From positions 3,720,001 to 3,784,000 of the forward strand of contig OY762510.1 of the NCBI GenBank assembly GCA_963665935.1: a stretch of DNA of 64,000 nt, read 5' to 3'. Below, one piece after another: positions 1 through 9,012 of the stretch. The notes under the pieces are model-generated. The model was given only the letters and a program-made list of their open reading frames with translations. It did not search any database and was not told the origin of the DNA. The position numbers were made by a program, and so were the translations under genes. Position 1 is the first letter of the stretch, and the number at the start of each line of letters is the position of its first letter. The DNA is from Syntrophus sp963665935. GTDB taxonomy: Bacteria > Desulfobacterota > Syntrophia > Syntrophales > Syntrophaceae.

Positions 1-1344
1 CAGTGTATCAAACTGATCGATTTCCTCCAGGATGATGCCGCCCCCCGCGATTTCGTAATTGTCGACGATGACGAATCTTCCCGTTCCTTCAATTGCGGTC
101 ACGGGATCAAAGGCGATCGGTTTGGCTGTCTCCAGAATGATTTCCCCGACATCATGACGATCCAGCTGCTCCTTCTGCTGAGTCAGATAAAGGTCCGCAG
201 CATCCAGGACACTAAGGACCTCCACCATTTTTACAGGGGTGCGGGAGGTGGCAAGTTTCAGTTTATATGTCCTCCCCTTGACGAGAGGCGATTTTCCCAT
301 CCAGAATACATGGGCCTTGAAACGGAGATGAATCCGAGGAAAAATGTCATCAGCCCTTGTCATGATCTCACCCGGCCTGACATAGAGCTGCGTATCGAGA
401 GAAATTCCAATCGCCTCGCCCGCTTCCGCCCTATTTTTCGGTGGGACGTTGAAAGCTTCGATTCTCTGGATGCGCGATCTTTTCTGCGAGGGAAGGAAGA
501 TCACCTCATCCCCCCGGCTCAGGCTTCCCGCTTCGACCGTTCCTGCCAGAATCCTGCGGTCATCGCCCTCTTCCGTAAATTTATAGATATCCTGGACTGG
601 AAACCGTAAAGGGAAATGCACCTTGCTTTTCGGCCCTTCAAAGGCATCCAGCTGTTCAAGGACGGTTGGCCCTTGATACCAGGGCATCTGTGCGGAGGGT
701 ATCACGAGATTCTCTCCGTCGCGGGCACTGAGCGGGATAAAGGAAATCGGCTTGACCTGCAGCTTCTCTAAAAAAGCCGAATATTCCGCCGTCAGAGTTT
801 CATAGGTATGGCGGTCATAATTCACGAGATCCATTTTATTCAGGAGCACAACCACCTGGTGGATTCCCAGCATGGAAACGAGGTAGCCATGACGTTTGCT
901 GTTTTCCTGGATTCCCTCGCTGGCGCTGATGACCAGAAGTGCCGCCTCTGCACGGGCCGCCCCGGTCACCATGTTTTTCAGGAATTCGATATGGCCCGGC
1001 GCATCGATGACGATGTAATCCCGCTTCTGTGTTTTAAAGAAGCAGCGGGCGCTGTCGATGGTGATCCCTTGGCTTCTTTCGTCCTTGAGGGCATCCAGCA
1101 GGAAGGCGTACTCGAAGGGCTTCGCGTTTACAGAGCACAGGAATTTTATGTCTTCCAGCTTACCCTCTGGCAATGATCCGGTGTCGGCAAGCAGTCTCCC
1201 GATCACTGTGCTTTTGCCGTGATCGACATGTCCGACGATGACGATGTTGATCTTTTCCCGATCGCTGTCTGCTATTTCTCCTTCTTCCAGGGAAATATTC
1301 TTTACATTTAAAGGGTCCACACTTTTATCCTCTATGTCTTTCAT
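1..1344 (-). CDS. cysN: Sulfate adenylyltransferase subunit 1, GTPase (CysN or CysNC), 3' end outside window
   Basis: GTP-dependent regulatory subunit of ATP sulfurylase; with CysD it makes adenylylsulfate (APS) from sulfate and ATP in the cytoplasm. Reading the minus strand from the ATG at 1344 gives 448 codons with no stop before the window edge. The N-terminus carries the P-loop GHVDHGKST (about residues 38-46), DAPGH and NKMD, the G motifs of the EF-Tu/CysN family. The last visible residues (GTGRFVIVDNYEIAGGG) match the end of the third beta-barrel domain of CysN. Whether a C-terminal APS kinase (CysC) follows cannot be seen. It lies 13 nt after the cysD stop and is the last visible gene of the sulfur operon. 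An APS reductase is encoded upstream, so APS kinase would not be required for sulfate reduction. Confidence 0.93.
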   Translation of the reverse strand, partial: MKDIEDKSVDPLNVKNISLEEGEIADSDREKINIVIVGHVDHGKSTVIGRLLADTGSLPEGKLEDIKFLCSVNAKPFEYAFLLDALKDERSQGITIDSARCFFKTQKRDYIVIDAPGHIEFLKNMVTGAARAEAALLVISASEGIQENSKRHGYLVSMLGIHQVVVLLNKMDLVNYDRHTYETLTAEYSAFLEKLQVKPISFIPLSARDGENLVIPSAQMPWYQGPTVLEQLDAFEGPKSKVHFPLRFPVQDIYKFTEEGDDRRILAGTVEAGSLSRGDEVIFLPSQKRSRIQRIEAFNVPPKNRAEAGEAIGISLDTQLYVRPGEIMTRADDIFPRIHLRFKAHVFWMGKSPLVKGRTYKLKLATSRTPVKMVEVLSVLDAADLYLTQQKEQLDRHDVGEIILETAKPIAFDPVTAIEGTGRFVIVDNYEIAGGGIILEEIDQFDTL

Positions 1345-1357
1345 GCTTTTACAGATT

Positions 1358-2239
1358 TTACATATATCCTTCCCGGCGCAGGGTCTCCAGACCGCCGCCG
1401 TCCTCCTTGTCCTGCTCGCGGCCGGATCTCTCCGCAATGTTGGCAAATCTGCCCTCCCGGAGTTCCGAAATAATTTCCTTCACCGTACGGGCTTCCGAGT
1501 CAACCGGCGAGGTGCAGGGGTAGCAACCGAGGGAACGGTAACGTTTTCCATCTCCCTGGTTGAAGTAGAGAGAAACCAGAGGAATCCCTTCCCGGTCGAT
1601 ATACTCCCAGATGTTGAGCTCCGTCCAGTCCAGCAGGGGATGAATCCGGACATGGGTTCCCGAAGCGAAATCCGTTTTGAACTGGTTCCAGAGTTCCGGC
1701 GGCTGATCCCCCACATCCCAATCGTTCTCCTTATCCCTGGGAGAGAAATATCGCTCCTTGGAACGGCTTCCCTCTTCATCCGCCCGCACGCCGACAATGA
1801 CGCCGGTGTACTGTTCCTTGTTCGCATCGGGGACATACCCCCCCTTGGCATGATCAAATCGATAACGCGGCCACTCCCCGGAAAGTGTGTATTTCAGCGC
1901 TTCGCTCTTCAGTCTCCTGCAGCAGGTGATCCGGTCACAGGTACCGTCCGGGTAGGTCTCTTTTCTGGCAAGGACTTCGGCATTTTTCCCGTAAAGGATA
2001 TTCAGCCGCCATTGTCCGGCCAGGTTGTCCCGGTAGGCGATCATCTCCGGAATCTTGAATGCCGTATCGATGTGCAGCATCGGCATGGGGACATGGCCGA
2101 AAAAGGCTTTTCGGGCAAGCCAGAGTAAAACCGTGCTGTCCTTGCCGATCGACCACAGCATCACCAGATTCTTGAACTCCCGGTAGGCCTCCCGGAAAAT
2201 ATAAACACTTTGCGCTTCGAGTTTATCGATATGATCCAT
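1358..2239 (-). CDS. cysD: Sulfate adenylyltransferase subunit 2 (CysD)
   Basis: Catalytic subunit of ATP sulfurylase; forms APS together with the CysN GTPase. The 293-aa product has the PP-loop SIGKDS (residues 30-35) near the N-terminus, a CTSPV segment near residue 240, and a C-terminal basic tail ending LRREGYM, all usual for CysD, at normal family length. The ATG at 2239 is preceded by AAGGAG, and its start sits one base after the cysH stop, so translation is probably coupled. It is in the order cysH-cysD-cysN within the minus-strand sulfur operon. Confidence 0.96.
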   Translation of the reverse strand: MDHIDKLEAQSVYIFREAYREFKNLVMLWSIGKDSTVLLWLARKAFFGHVPMPMLHIDTAFKIPEMIAYRDNLAGQWRLNILYGKNAEVLARKETYPDGTCDRITCCRRLKSEALKYTLSGEWPRYRFDHAKGGYVPDANKEQYTGVIVGVRADEEGSRSKERYFSPRDKENDWDVGDQPPELWNQFKTDFASGTHVRIHPLLDWTELNIWEYIDREGIPLVSLYFNQGDGKRYRSLGCYPCTSPVDSEARTVKEIISELREGRFANIAERSGREQDKEDGGGLETLRREGYM

Positions 2240-2240
2240 A

Positions 2241-3008
2241 CTATTGGCTGCTCCTTACCAGTTTGCCGTTGATGAGATGAAGTCCGCATTCCTTCTGTTC
2301 GGGCGTTTCCCACCACCACCGTCCCGACCGGAGGTCCTCTCCGGGCAGCACGGCCCGGGTGCAGGGGGCGCAGCCGATGCTTGGATATCCCTGATCATGA
2401 AGCCTGTTATAAGGAATGTCATTCCGCCTGATGTACTCCCAGACCTGCTCTTCGCTCCAGTCCGCAAGGGGGTTGAGCTTGAGAAGACCATTGCCCTCGT
2501 CCCAGGCGATTTTTTCGATGCCGTTTCTTGTGACGGCCTGTTCCTTCCGCAATCCGGTGATCCAGACATCCAGTGAAGAAAGAACCCGCCGGAGCGGTTG
2601 AACTTTGCGGACAAGGCAGCATCTTTTGCGCTGCTCATAACCTTTATAGAACAGATTAGGTCCGTGTCGGCTTTCCATTTCCTCGACCCCCGCAGCTTCG
2701 GGAAACAGGATCTCATAACGCATACCATATCGCTTCATCGTCGCCTCCATGAGTTCATAGGTTTCATTATGAAACCTGCCCGTATCCAGGACAAAGATGC
2801 GGGCGTCCGGACGAATTGACAGGACCATGTGGGTGAGGGCCTGATCCTCGGCCCCCAGACTCGACGCGAGGGCGATGAGATTTCTTCCTGTTCCCCCTGG
2901 GGTTGTAAGATCCGAACTATGCTCTGCGAACAGGAAGTGCCGCAGGATCTCCTCCGCCTCCTTCTTCTGGAGGCTTCCATAATGGAAATCAATATCTTCC
3001 CTTTTCAT
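2241..3008 (-). CDS. cysH: Adenylylsulfate (APS) reductase, assimilatory, [4Fe-4S] type
   Basis: Thioredoxin- or glutathione-dependent reductase that converts APS to sulfite. The 255-aa protein contains a Cys pair at 130-131 (RCCLVRK) and Cys213/Cys216 (GCAPCTR). These four cysteines mark the [4Fe-4S]-containing APS reductases and are missing from PAPS reductases of the enterobacterial type. The catalytic ECGLH is at 240-244 and is followed by a short tail. The call as APS rather than PAPS reductase therefore rests on visible residues. The start at 3008 has AAAGGA a few bases upstream, directly after the TusA-like stop. It bypasses the need for CysC. Confidence 0.95.
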   Translation of the reverse strand: MKREDIDFHYGSLQKKEAEEILRHFLFAEHSSDLTTPGGTGRNLIALASSLGAEDQALTHMVLSIRPDARIFVLDTGRFHNETYELMEATMKRYGMRYEILFPEAAGVEEMESRHGPNLFYKGYEQRKRCCLVRKVQPLRRVLSSLDVWITGLRKEQAVTRNGIEKIAWDEGNGLLKLNPLADWSEEQVWEYIRRNDIPYNRLHDQGYPSIGCAPCTRAVLPGEDLRSGRWWWETPEQKECGLHLINGKLVRSSQ

Positions 3009-3011
3009 GCC

Positions 3012-3245
3012 TCATCCTTTCTCGACAAGAACCCTGAAGGTTTCTCCCTGAGGAAACACCTTGACGATTTTATGCCCTTCTTCCTTGAGGCTCCGGGGCA
3101 CGTTCAGCATGGCGTCCCCTTCATCAAGGATTACCTCCAGACGATCGCCTGGATTCAGAAACTCCAGGACGAGTTTTGTTTTCACGAAGTTCAGCGGGCA
3201 GGCCACCCCCTGTAAATCAAGCGTTTTTATCAATTTACCTGTCAT
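3012..3245 (-). CDS. TusA-family sulfur carrier protein
   Basis: Small (77 aa) cytoplasmic sulfur-relay protein of the TusA/SirA fold. It contains the single conserved cysteine at residue 16 in the segment VACPLNFVKTK, where the family active site lies on the first helix. The usual motif is CPxP; here the second proline is replaced (CPLN), a variant also expected of TusA-like proteins linked to sulfite reduction. Its start overlaps the sulfite reductase stop by 11 nt and it precedes cysH. Translational coupling and position suggest that it hands sulfur to or from the reductase product. The exact partner is inference. Confidence 0.85.
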   Translation of the reverse strand: MTGKLIKTLDLQGVACPLNFVKTKLVLEFLNPGDRLEVILDEGDAMLNVPRSLKEEGHKIVKVFPQGETFRVLVEKG

Positions 3246-4137
3246 GAAAAATCTCCTCCTGGACTTTATCGCTGCCGATCCGGTCGATCATGTGCCCGAA
3301 CCGTTCTTTCTTCCGCCCGTTGCGCCGGTAATAGTCAATGGACCGGTCGATCAATTCATATAGTCTTTCCTTCGTCTCAATCAAACCCGGCAGGCGCGTG
3401 GCCAGCCGGGGAATTTTTCCCATCGTTCCGCCGAGCCAGAGGATAAAACCCGTCTTTCCCGCCTTCCAGGCATCCGCGGGGCAGCTGGAAGAGCAGATGC
3501 TGCAGTTAATGCATTTTGCTGAATCCAGGACATACTCTCCCTCGTTTCCTTTGATAGCCGCCGTCGGACAGATCGTTTCGCACAGGCCGCAATTTGTGCA
3601 GGAGGACTGCTCCCAGACCGGCTCGATCCCCCCCATGACGCCGATATCGTTTTCCGATGCTTTGGCGCAGTTATGGGGACAGCCGGTAACCGCCAGTTTG
3701 AATTTGTGGGGTGTTTCCTGGCGGAAATACTGCCGGTCCAGATCACGGGCAATCTCCTTGGTGTCGATGATCCCCCAGCGGCATGTCTGTCCGCCGGGGC
3801 AGGCGGCAATGATGCGGATGCGGGGTCCACAGGCCCCCATGGCCACACCCGCCGCTTCAAGTTCTCGCCGGGCCGGTTCGATCCCTGAGGCATGGACGAA
3901 ATGGATTTCCACGCCCTGTCGCGTGGAAAGGTGCAGCATCCCTCGGCCGTATTTTTCCGCAACTTCAGCGACTTTTCTCATCTGCTCGGAAGTGAAATCG
4001 CCACCTACGGCATGGAGGCGCAGGGCGAAGTAATCCTTCTGTTTCTGTTGAATCATCCCGACTTTCTTTAACTCAACCGGGTCATGGATAATTTCACTTA
4101 TGGATGTTCTGTCTTGTTCAGTTTCTTTCTCGTTCAT
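3235..4137 (-). CDS. Small siroheme sulfite reductase with fused 2x[4Fe-4S] ferredoxin domain
   Basis: Predicted to reduce sulfite to sulfide. The 300-aa protein has a ferrodoxin-like half-domain, then the siroheme/[4Fe-4S] ligands as C-X5-C (113/119, CPGGQTC) and C-X3-C (153/157, GCPHNC). Two ferredoxin clusters follow at about 180-190 (CTNCGLCETICP) and 209-219 (CINCSICSSSCP). Size and architecture fit the small assimilatory-type or AsrC-like sulfite reductases of anaerobes, not CysI or full-length DsrA/DsrB. The ATG at 4137 follows a good GGAGG. It lies between the sulfate transporter ATPase and TusA/APS reductase genes, so an assimilatory role is likely. Electron donor is unknown; the fused ferredoxin suggests reduced ferredoxin. 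Confidence 0.9.
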   Translation of the reverse strand: MNEKETEQDRTSISEIIHDPVELKKVGMIQQKQKDYFALRLHAVGGDFTSEQMRKVAEVAEKYGRGMLHLSTRQGVEIHFVHASGIEPARRELEAAGVAMGACGPRIRIIAACPGGQTCRWGIIDTKEIARDLDRQYFRQETPHKFKLAVTGCPHNCAKASENDIGVMGGIEPVWEQSSCTNCGLCETICPTAAIKGNEGEYVLDSAKCINCSICSSSCPADAWKAGKTGFILWLGGTMGKIPRLATRLPGLIETKERLYELIDRSIDYYRRNGRKKERFGHMIDRIGSDKVQEEIFHDR

Positions 4138-4171
4138 GGTCCTCCAATTCCTCAGTGCAATCTGTCACCTT

Positions 4172-5242
4172 TCAGATCTGATAATCTTCCACAAAAACGC
4201 GGATATTCCTTGGTCGTACATACACCCCTTCCCCTTTTTCCAGGGCAAGATTCTGAAAGACCTCGCGGGTCAGTTCCGCCTCCAGGTCCGTATTGCTTTC
4301 GTTCAGCGTAAGCGTTACACGGGCGATGGGTCCGATGGCATGAACATGCCGGACTTTCGCAGCCAGGCTTTCACGGGCCGATGGAATCCGTTCGACAATG
4401 ATATCCTGGGATCGGACATAACCGACAGCAAGGGCATTACGGGCTTCTGCATACTCCGGCATGGCCATTTCCAATCCCTCCAGACTTGCCCGTCCTTGGT
4501 GAACCCGGCCATGGAATAGATTGACATTGCCGAGAAAATTCAAAACAAAGGGATTGGCGGGATGTTCATACACCTCTTCCGGCGAGCCGACTTGTTCGAT
4601 CTTTCCATCATTCATCACCACCACGCGATCCGCCACTTCCAGCGCTTCCTCCTGATCGTGGGTAACAAAGAGACTCGTGATCCGGATCTCGTCGTGAAGG
4701 TGACGAAGCCAACGGCGCAGTTCCGAACGGACCCGGGCATCAAGCGCCCCGAAGGGTTCGTCAAGGAGAAGAACCTGAGGTTCCACGGCCAACGCCCTGG
4801 CCAAAGCAATCCTCTGCCGCTGCCCTCCCGATAATTGCGACGGATGACGATCCGCCAGCCCTTCCAGTTGAACCAGGCGCAGCAAATCGAATACTTTCTC
4901 TCGAATTGTCTGCCTTGGTGGGCGAATAGTCCGCGGCTTCACACGCAGTCCAAAGGCTACATTCTCAAATACGGTCATATGACGGAACAGGGCATAGTGC
5001 TGAAAAACGAAGCCGACCTTCCGTTCCCGGACATGGCTGAGGGTGGCGTCCTGGCCGTTGAAAGAGATCGCGCCCTCATCCGGGGTTTCCAACCCGGCAA
5101 TAATCCTCAGCAGTGTCGTCTTTCCGGAACCAGATGGACCGAGTAATGCTACCAGCTCGCCGGTCGGAATTTCCAGGTTGACCTCCGACAGGGCGTTGAA
5201 ATCTCCAAACCGCTTACTGATATTCTTAATTCCAATACTCAT
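4172..5242 (-). CDS. cysA: Sulfate/thiosulfate ABC transporter ATPase (CysA)
   Basis: ATP-hydrolysing subunit driving sulfate/thiosulfate import with CysT, CysW and Sbp at the inner membrane. The 356-aa protein has Walker A GPSGSGKTT (35-43), a Q-loop in VFQHYALF, the signature LSGGQRQRIALARAL, and Walker B LLLDEPFGALD. A C-terminal TOBE-like domain follows (from about residue 240, with the typical VYVRPRNIRVF end). The start has AAGGAAG upstream. It immediately follows cysW and precedes the sulfite reductase gene in the same operon. Confidence 0.95.
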   Translation of the reverse strand: MSIGIKNISKRFGDFNALSEVNLEIPTGELVALLGPSGSGKTTLLRIIAGLETPDEGAISFNGQDATLSHVRERKVGFVFQHYALFRHMTVFENVAFGLRVKPRTIRPPRQTIREKVFDLLRLVQLEGLADRHPSQLSGGQRQRIALARALAVEPQVLLLDEPFGALDARVRSELRRWLRHLHDEIRITSLFVTHDQEEALEVADRVVVMNDGKIEQVGSPEEVYEHPANPFVLNFLGNVNLFHGRVHQGRASLEGLEMAMPEYAEARNALAVGYVRSQDIIVERIPSARESLAAKVRHVHAIGPIARVTLTLNESNTDLEAELTREVFQNLALEKGEGVYVRPRNIRVFVEDYQI

Positions 5243-5257
5243 GTAAGACTTCCTTTA

Positions 5258-6130
5258 TTATGTAGAAGGCGAAACCTGCCGGGAAATTTTCCATTCCGCC
5301 AGGCTCTTGATCACCAGGGTGGCCAGGGCCAACAAGGCAAGGAGCGAGGCGACGGCGAAAGCGGCGGCAAAATTGTATTCGTTATAGAGGATTTCCACAT
5401 ACAGAGGGACCGTATTGGTTGCCCCGCGGATGTGTCCCGATACGACGGATACGGCGCCGAACTTCCCCATGGCCCGGGCATTGCACAGGATAACGCCGTA
5501 GATCAGCCCCCATTTGACATTGGGCAGCGTCACCTTGAAAAAGGTTTTCCAGCCACTGGCGCCGAGGACCAGTGCGGCCTCCTCCTCGTCCTTCCCCTGC
5601 CCCTCCATGAGGGGAATCAGCTCCCTCGCCACAAAGGGAAAAGTGACAAATATGGTCGCCAGCAGAATACCCGGCACGGCAAAGATGACCTTGACCGAGT
5701 GGGCATCGAGCCAGGGTCCCAGCCACCCCTGGAGTCCGAAGATCAGCACAAAGATCAATCCGGAAATAACGGGTGAGACGGAGAAGGGAAGGTCGATCAG
5801 GGTGATCAGAAAATTTTTCCCTGGAAAGGAGAATTTGGTAATCGCCCAGGAGGCGGCCAGCCCGAAAATCAGATTGAGGGGGACGCTGATAGCTGCAATC
5901 AGCAGAGTCAGTCGGATGGCCGCCAGGGCATCCGACTCTCGCAGGGAAACAAGATAGAAATCCATTCCTTTGTCCAGGGCCTGAGAAAATACTGCAATCA
6001 GAGGTAGAACCAGAAACAGGCCCAGGAATAGGATCGCCAGCCCGGTCAGCAGCCAGCGAACTGGCGCCGGTTCGGTAAGCCCATTCCTTGTGCGGGAAGA
6101 TATTCCAGATTTTGTTATTGATGGATTCAT
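5258..6130 (-). CDS. cysW: Sulfate ABC transporter permease (CysW)
   Basis: Inner-membrane permease half of the sulfate importer. The 290-aa product shows six hydrophobic spans and the cytoplasmic EAA-type loop (EEEAALVLGASGWKTFFKVTLP) that docks on the ATPase. I chose the ATG at 6130 because GAGGAG lies 11 nt upstream; the more distal ATG at 6151 overlaps the cysT stop and has no ribosome binding site. Membership in CysW rather than CysT follows from gene order and from the DLPFSVSPVISGL segment typical of CysW. Confidence 0.93.
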   Translation of the reverse strand: MNPSITKSGISSRTRNGLTEPAPVRWLLTGLAILFLGLFLVLPLIAVFSQALDKGMDFYLVSLRESDALAAIRLTLLIAAISVPLNLIFGLAASWAITKFSFPGKNFLITLIDLPFSVSPVISGLIFVLIFGLQGWLGPWLDAHSVKVIFAVPGILLATIFVTFPFVARELIPLMEGQGKDEEEAALVLGASGWKTFFKVTLPNVKWGLIYGVILCNARAMGKFGAVSVVSGHIRGATNTVPLYVEILYNEYNFAAAFAVASLLALLALATLVIKSLAEWKISRQVSPST

Positions 6131-6147
6131 CTTGTGTCTTTCTCCTC

Positions 6148-6981
6148 TCATATCTCTGTAACTCTCCTGCTCCAGCGCTGAAGGAGATTGATCGCCAGGA
6201 GCATCACAAATGAGGCGATCAGCATGACCAGGGCGATGGCCGTTGCCCCGCTGTAATCATACTGCTCCAGTTTGGTAATGATCAGCAGAGAGGTGATCTC
6301 CGAGATCATGGGCATGTTGCCGGCAATAAAGATGACCGATCCATACTCTCCCACCGCCCTGGCAAAGGCCAGGGCAAACCCTGTCAGGATGGAGGGAACC
6401 AGAAGCGGCAGGAGAACACGGCGAAGGGTCTGAAAACGGCTTGCCCCCAGACAAAGTGCGGCTTCCTCCGTTTCCCGCTCGATATCTTCGATGACCGGCT
6501 GTAAAGTCCGAATGACAAAGGGCATTCCGATAAAGGTCATGGCAATCGTTATTCCCGCCGGGGTATAGGCGATCTTGATCCCCCGGGGCTCCAGAAAAGA
6601 CCCGATCCAGCCGTTTGCTGAATAGACCGTGGCCAATGTAATGCCTGCCACGGCGGTTGGCAGTGCGAAAGGAAGATCGATCAAGGCGTCCAGTATCCGC
6701 CTGCCGGGAAACCGGTACCGAACCAGAACCCAGGCCACGATGGCACCAAAAAGGGCATTGAACAGGGCGGCAATTAAGGCCGAACCGAAGGTGACCCGGT
6801 AGGATGCCAGCACCCGCGGAGAAGTCACGGTGGCAACAAAGGCTTCCCAGGTCAGTCCGGCTGTTTCGAAGACCAGCGCGGAAAGGGGAATCAGGACGAT
6901 CAGACTCAGATAAAAGATCGTATAACCCAGTGCCGGAGAAAAGCCCGGAAGAACGCTGTGATGTCGGATTAACTGTTTCAT
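6148..6981 (-). CDS. cysT: Sulfate ABC transporter permease (CysT/CysU)
   Basis: First permease subunit of the sulfate/thiosulfate importer. The product has six membrane spans, the DLPFALPTAVAGITL segment characteristic of CysT/CysU, and the EAA loop ETEEAALCLGASRFQTLRRVLLP. The frame is open further upstream to 7068, but the ATG at 6981 is preceded by AAGGA at good spacing and gives a normal 277-aa protein with a short cytoplasmic start, so I used it. It lies 87 nt after sbp and overlaps the region of the cysW distal start. Confidence 0.93.
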   Translation of the reverse strand: MKQLIRHHSVLPGFSPALGYTIFYLSLIVLIPLSALVFETAGLTWEAFVATVTSPRVLASYRVTFGSALIAALFNALFGAIVAWVLVRYRFPGRRILDALIDLPFALPTAVAGITLATVYSANGWIGSFLEPRGIKIAYTPAGITIAMTFIGMPFVIRTLQPVIEDIERETEEAALCLGASRFQTLRRVLLPLLVPSILTGFALAFARAVGEYGSVIFIAGNMPMISEITSLLIITKLEQYDYSGATAIALVMLIASFVMLLAINLLQRWSRRVTEI

Positions 6982-7068
6982 TTCGGATTCCTTGCTATGG
7001 TGAATTCCTATCTCTTTGCTGCAGGCTTTAAAGGGGAACAGACAGGTCCATCCCCTTCTTCTCGGCAT

Positions 7069-8163
7069 CTACTTTGCCGCGTAGATCGAGTCAAAGATGC
7101 CGCCATCTCCGAAATGGCGCTTCTGTGCTTTCTGCCATCCCCCGAAGACTTCATCGATCGTAAAGAGCTTCAGTTTCGGAAGCTTGGAGGATGCCGACGC
7201 AATCTTTTTGTTGATCGGCCGATAATAATGCTTGGCGGCGATCCTCTGACCGTCATCGCTGTAAAGATACTTCAGGTAGGCTTCGGCGACCGTTCGAGTT
7301 CCACGCTTATCGACGACTCGATCCACGACGGCAACGGTCGGTTCGGCCAGAATGCTGACCGATGGTGTAACAATTTCGAATTTATCGGGCCCCAGTTCGT
7401 TGATGGCAAGAAAAGCCTCGTTTTCCCAGGCCAGCAGGACATCGCCGATCCCCCGCTGGACAAAGGTGTTCGTGGAACCTCGGGCTCCGGAATCAAGGAC
7501 GGGCACGTTCTTGAAGAGCTGCTTGACGAAAGCTTGTGCAGACGCATCGTTTCCACCCTTCTGCCGCAGGGCGTATCCCCAGGCCGCCAGATAGTTCCAG
7601 CGGGCGCCGCCCGATGTCTTTGGGTTGGGTGTGATGACGGCGATCCCCGGTTTAACCAGATCATTCCAGTCTCTTATGTTTTTTGGATTTCCCTTGCGAA
7701 CCAGAAATACGATCGTCGAGGTGTAGGGGGCGCTGTTGTTGGAAAGCCTTTTCTGCCACCCCTGTTTGATCTGCCCCCTGGCCTGGATTTCATCGATATC
7801 GTAAGCCAGGGCCAGTGTCACGACATCCGCCTCCAGACCGTCTATAACGGCCCGCGCCTGTTTACCGGAACCGCCATGGGATTGCTTGACGGTGACCGCC
7901 TGTCCCGTTTTCTTCTGCCAGTACTTGCTGAAGGCCGCATTGTAGTCCTGATAGAGCTCTCGGGTCGGATCGTAAGAAACGTTGAGTAGATTCAAGGCAT
8001 CGGCGGCCCAGGTGGGCAGTGTCCAGCCAGCAAGGATCGTTAAGGTCATCAGAAAGATGAATCTTTTCAGGGTCATTTTCGAAAATCTCAGGACGCCTGT
8101 TTTCGGCGATGTTTTCTCCGATGGGATGATCGGAATTTCTTTTTTGCCTTTTCCAAAAAACAT
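7069..8163 (-). CDS. sbp: Sulfate-binding periplasmic protein (Sbp/CysP)
   Basis: Periplasmic receptor delivering sulfate to CysTWA. The protein contains LLNVSYDPTRELY and QSHGGSGKQARAV, both conserved sulfate-contacting regions of Sbp, plus the later GARGSTNTF segment. A signal peptide (TLKRFIFLMTLTILAGWTLP then cleavage near WAADA) begins at residue 30 of the open frame. The ATG at 8163 has a strong AAAGGAG; the ATG at 8076, directly before the signal peptide, has only a weak site. I report 8163, but the mature protein is the same either way. It sits between ssuB-like and cysT genes. Confidence 0.94.
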   Translation of the reverse strand: MFFGKGKKEIPIIPSEKTSPKTGVLRFSKMTLKRFIFLMTLTILAGWTLPTWAADALNLLNVSYDPTRELYQDYNAAFSKYWQKKTGQAVTVKQSHGGSGKQARAVIDGLEADVVTLALAYDIDEIQARGQIKQGWQKRLSNNSAPYTSTIVFLVRKGNPKNIRDWNDLVKPGIAVITPNPKTSGGARWNYLAAWGYALRQKGGNDASAQAFVKQLFKNVPVLDSGARGSTNTFVQRGIGDVLLAWENEAFLAINELGPDKFEIVTPSVSILAEPTVAVVDRVVDKRGTRTVAEAYLKYLYSDDGQRIAAKHYYRPINKKIASASSKLPKLKLFTIDEVFGGWQKAQKRHFGDGGIFDSIYAAK

Positions 8164-8204
8164 GTCTTTTCTCCTTTTCTTTCAGTTGGTTCTGATTATT
8201 TTGG

Positions 8205-8993
8205 TTAAATCTCGTAAGCGAAGGGCATCTCCGCCTCGGCAAAGAATTCCGCATAAATCAATTTGCGGATCTGGACAAAATCATAGCTGCTCCGGTCCCG
8301 GGGTCTCGGCAGCGCCACAGGGACGATTTTCCTCACGGTGCCCGGTCGGCTGGACATCACCACGATCCGGTCGCCTAGATACACCGCTTCATCGATGTCA
8401 TGCGTTACCAGGATCATCGTCGTGCGCTCCGCCTCCCATATCCGCAGGACTTCCTGTTGCATCTGAATTCTGGTCAGGGCATCGAGCGCCCCGAAAGGCT
8501 CATCCAGGAGGAGCACCTTCGGCCGATTGACAATGGCCCGGGCAATGGCGACCCGCTGGGCCATTCCACCGGAAAGCTGGTGTGAATAAGCATTGGCAAA
8601 ACCGGAAAGTCCGACCAGTTCCAGATGTTCGCGAATCAGCCGTATTTTCTCGTCTTCACTCCTACCGTTGAGACCAAAGGCGATGTTCTGCTCCACGGTC
8701 AACCAGGGAAGGAGGCGGTGCTCCTGAAACATCATCCCCCGATCCAGGCCGGGACCGGATATCGCCTTGTTTCCCAGTCGAACCGTTCCGCCATATCCGT
8801 TTTCAATTCCGGCGACGATGCGCAGCAGGGTACTTTTGCCGCAGCCGCTGCTGCCGACGATAATGAGAAATTCCCCCTTCGGGATTGTCAGATTGATGTC
8901 CTGCAAGGCCTGGATTTCAGTGCCTTGAACATGAAAGACCTTGCTGAGCTTCTCAATAACCAGATCGACCTCACCAGCATACTGAACTCCCAT
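8205..8993 (-). CDS. ABC transporter ATPase, aliphatic sulfonate/taurine type (SsuB/TauB-like)
   Basis: Cytoplasmic ATPase of a second, SsuABC-like importer. The 262-aa protein has Walker A VGSSGCGKST (46-55), the Q-loop MMFQEHRLLPWLTVEQN typical of the SsuB/TauB/NrtD group, signature LSGGMAQRVAIARAI and Walker B LLLDEPFGALD. The family transports sulfonates, taurine, nitrate or other small anions; substrate cannot be read from the ATPase. The operon context (sulfate transporter, sulfite reductase) favours an organosulfur substrate. Confidence 0.9.
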   Translation of the reverse strand: MGVQYAGEVDLVIEKLSKVFHVQGTEIQALQDINLTIPKGEFLIIVGSSGCGKSTLLRIVAGIENGYGGTVRLGNKAISGPGLDRGMMFQEHRLLPWLTVEQNIAFGLNGRSEDEKIRLIREHLELVGLSGFANAYSHQLSGGMAQRVAIARAIVNRPKVLLLDEPFGALDALTRIQMQQEVLRIWEAERTTMILVTHDIDEAVYLGDRIVVMSSRPGTVRKIVPVALPRPRDRSSYDFVQIRKLIYAEFFAEAEMPFAYEI

Positions 8994-9012
8994 GGTCCTC
9001 TTGCCTTTCTTT

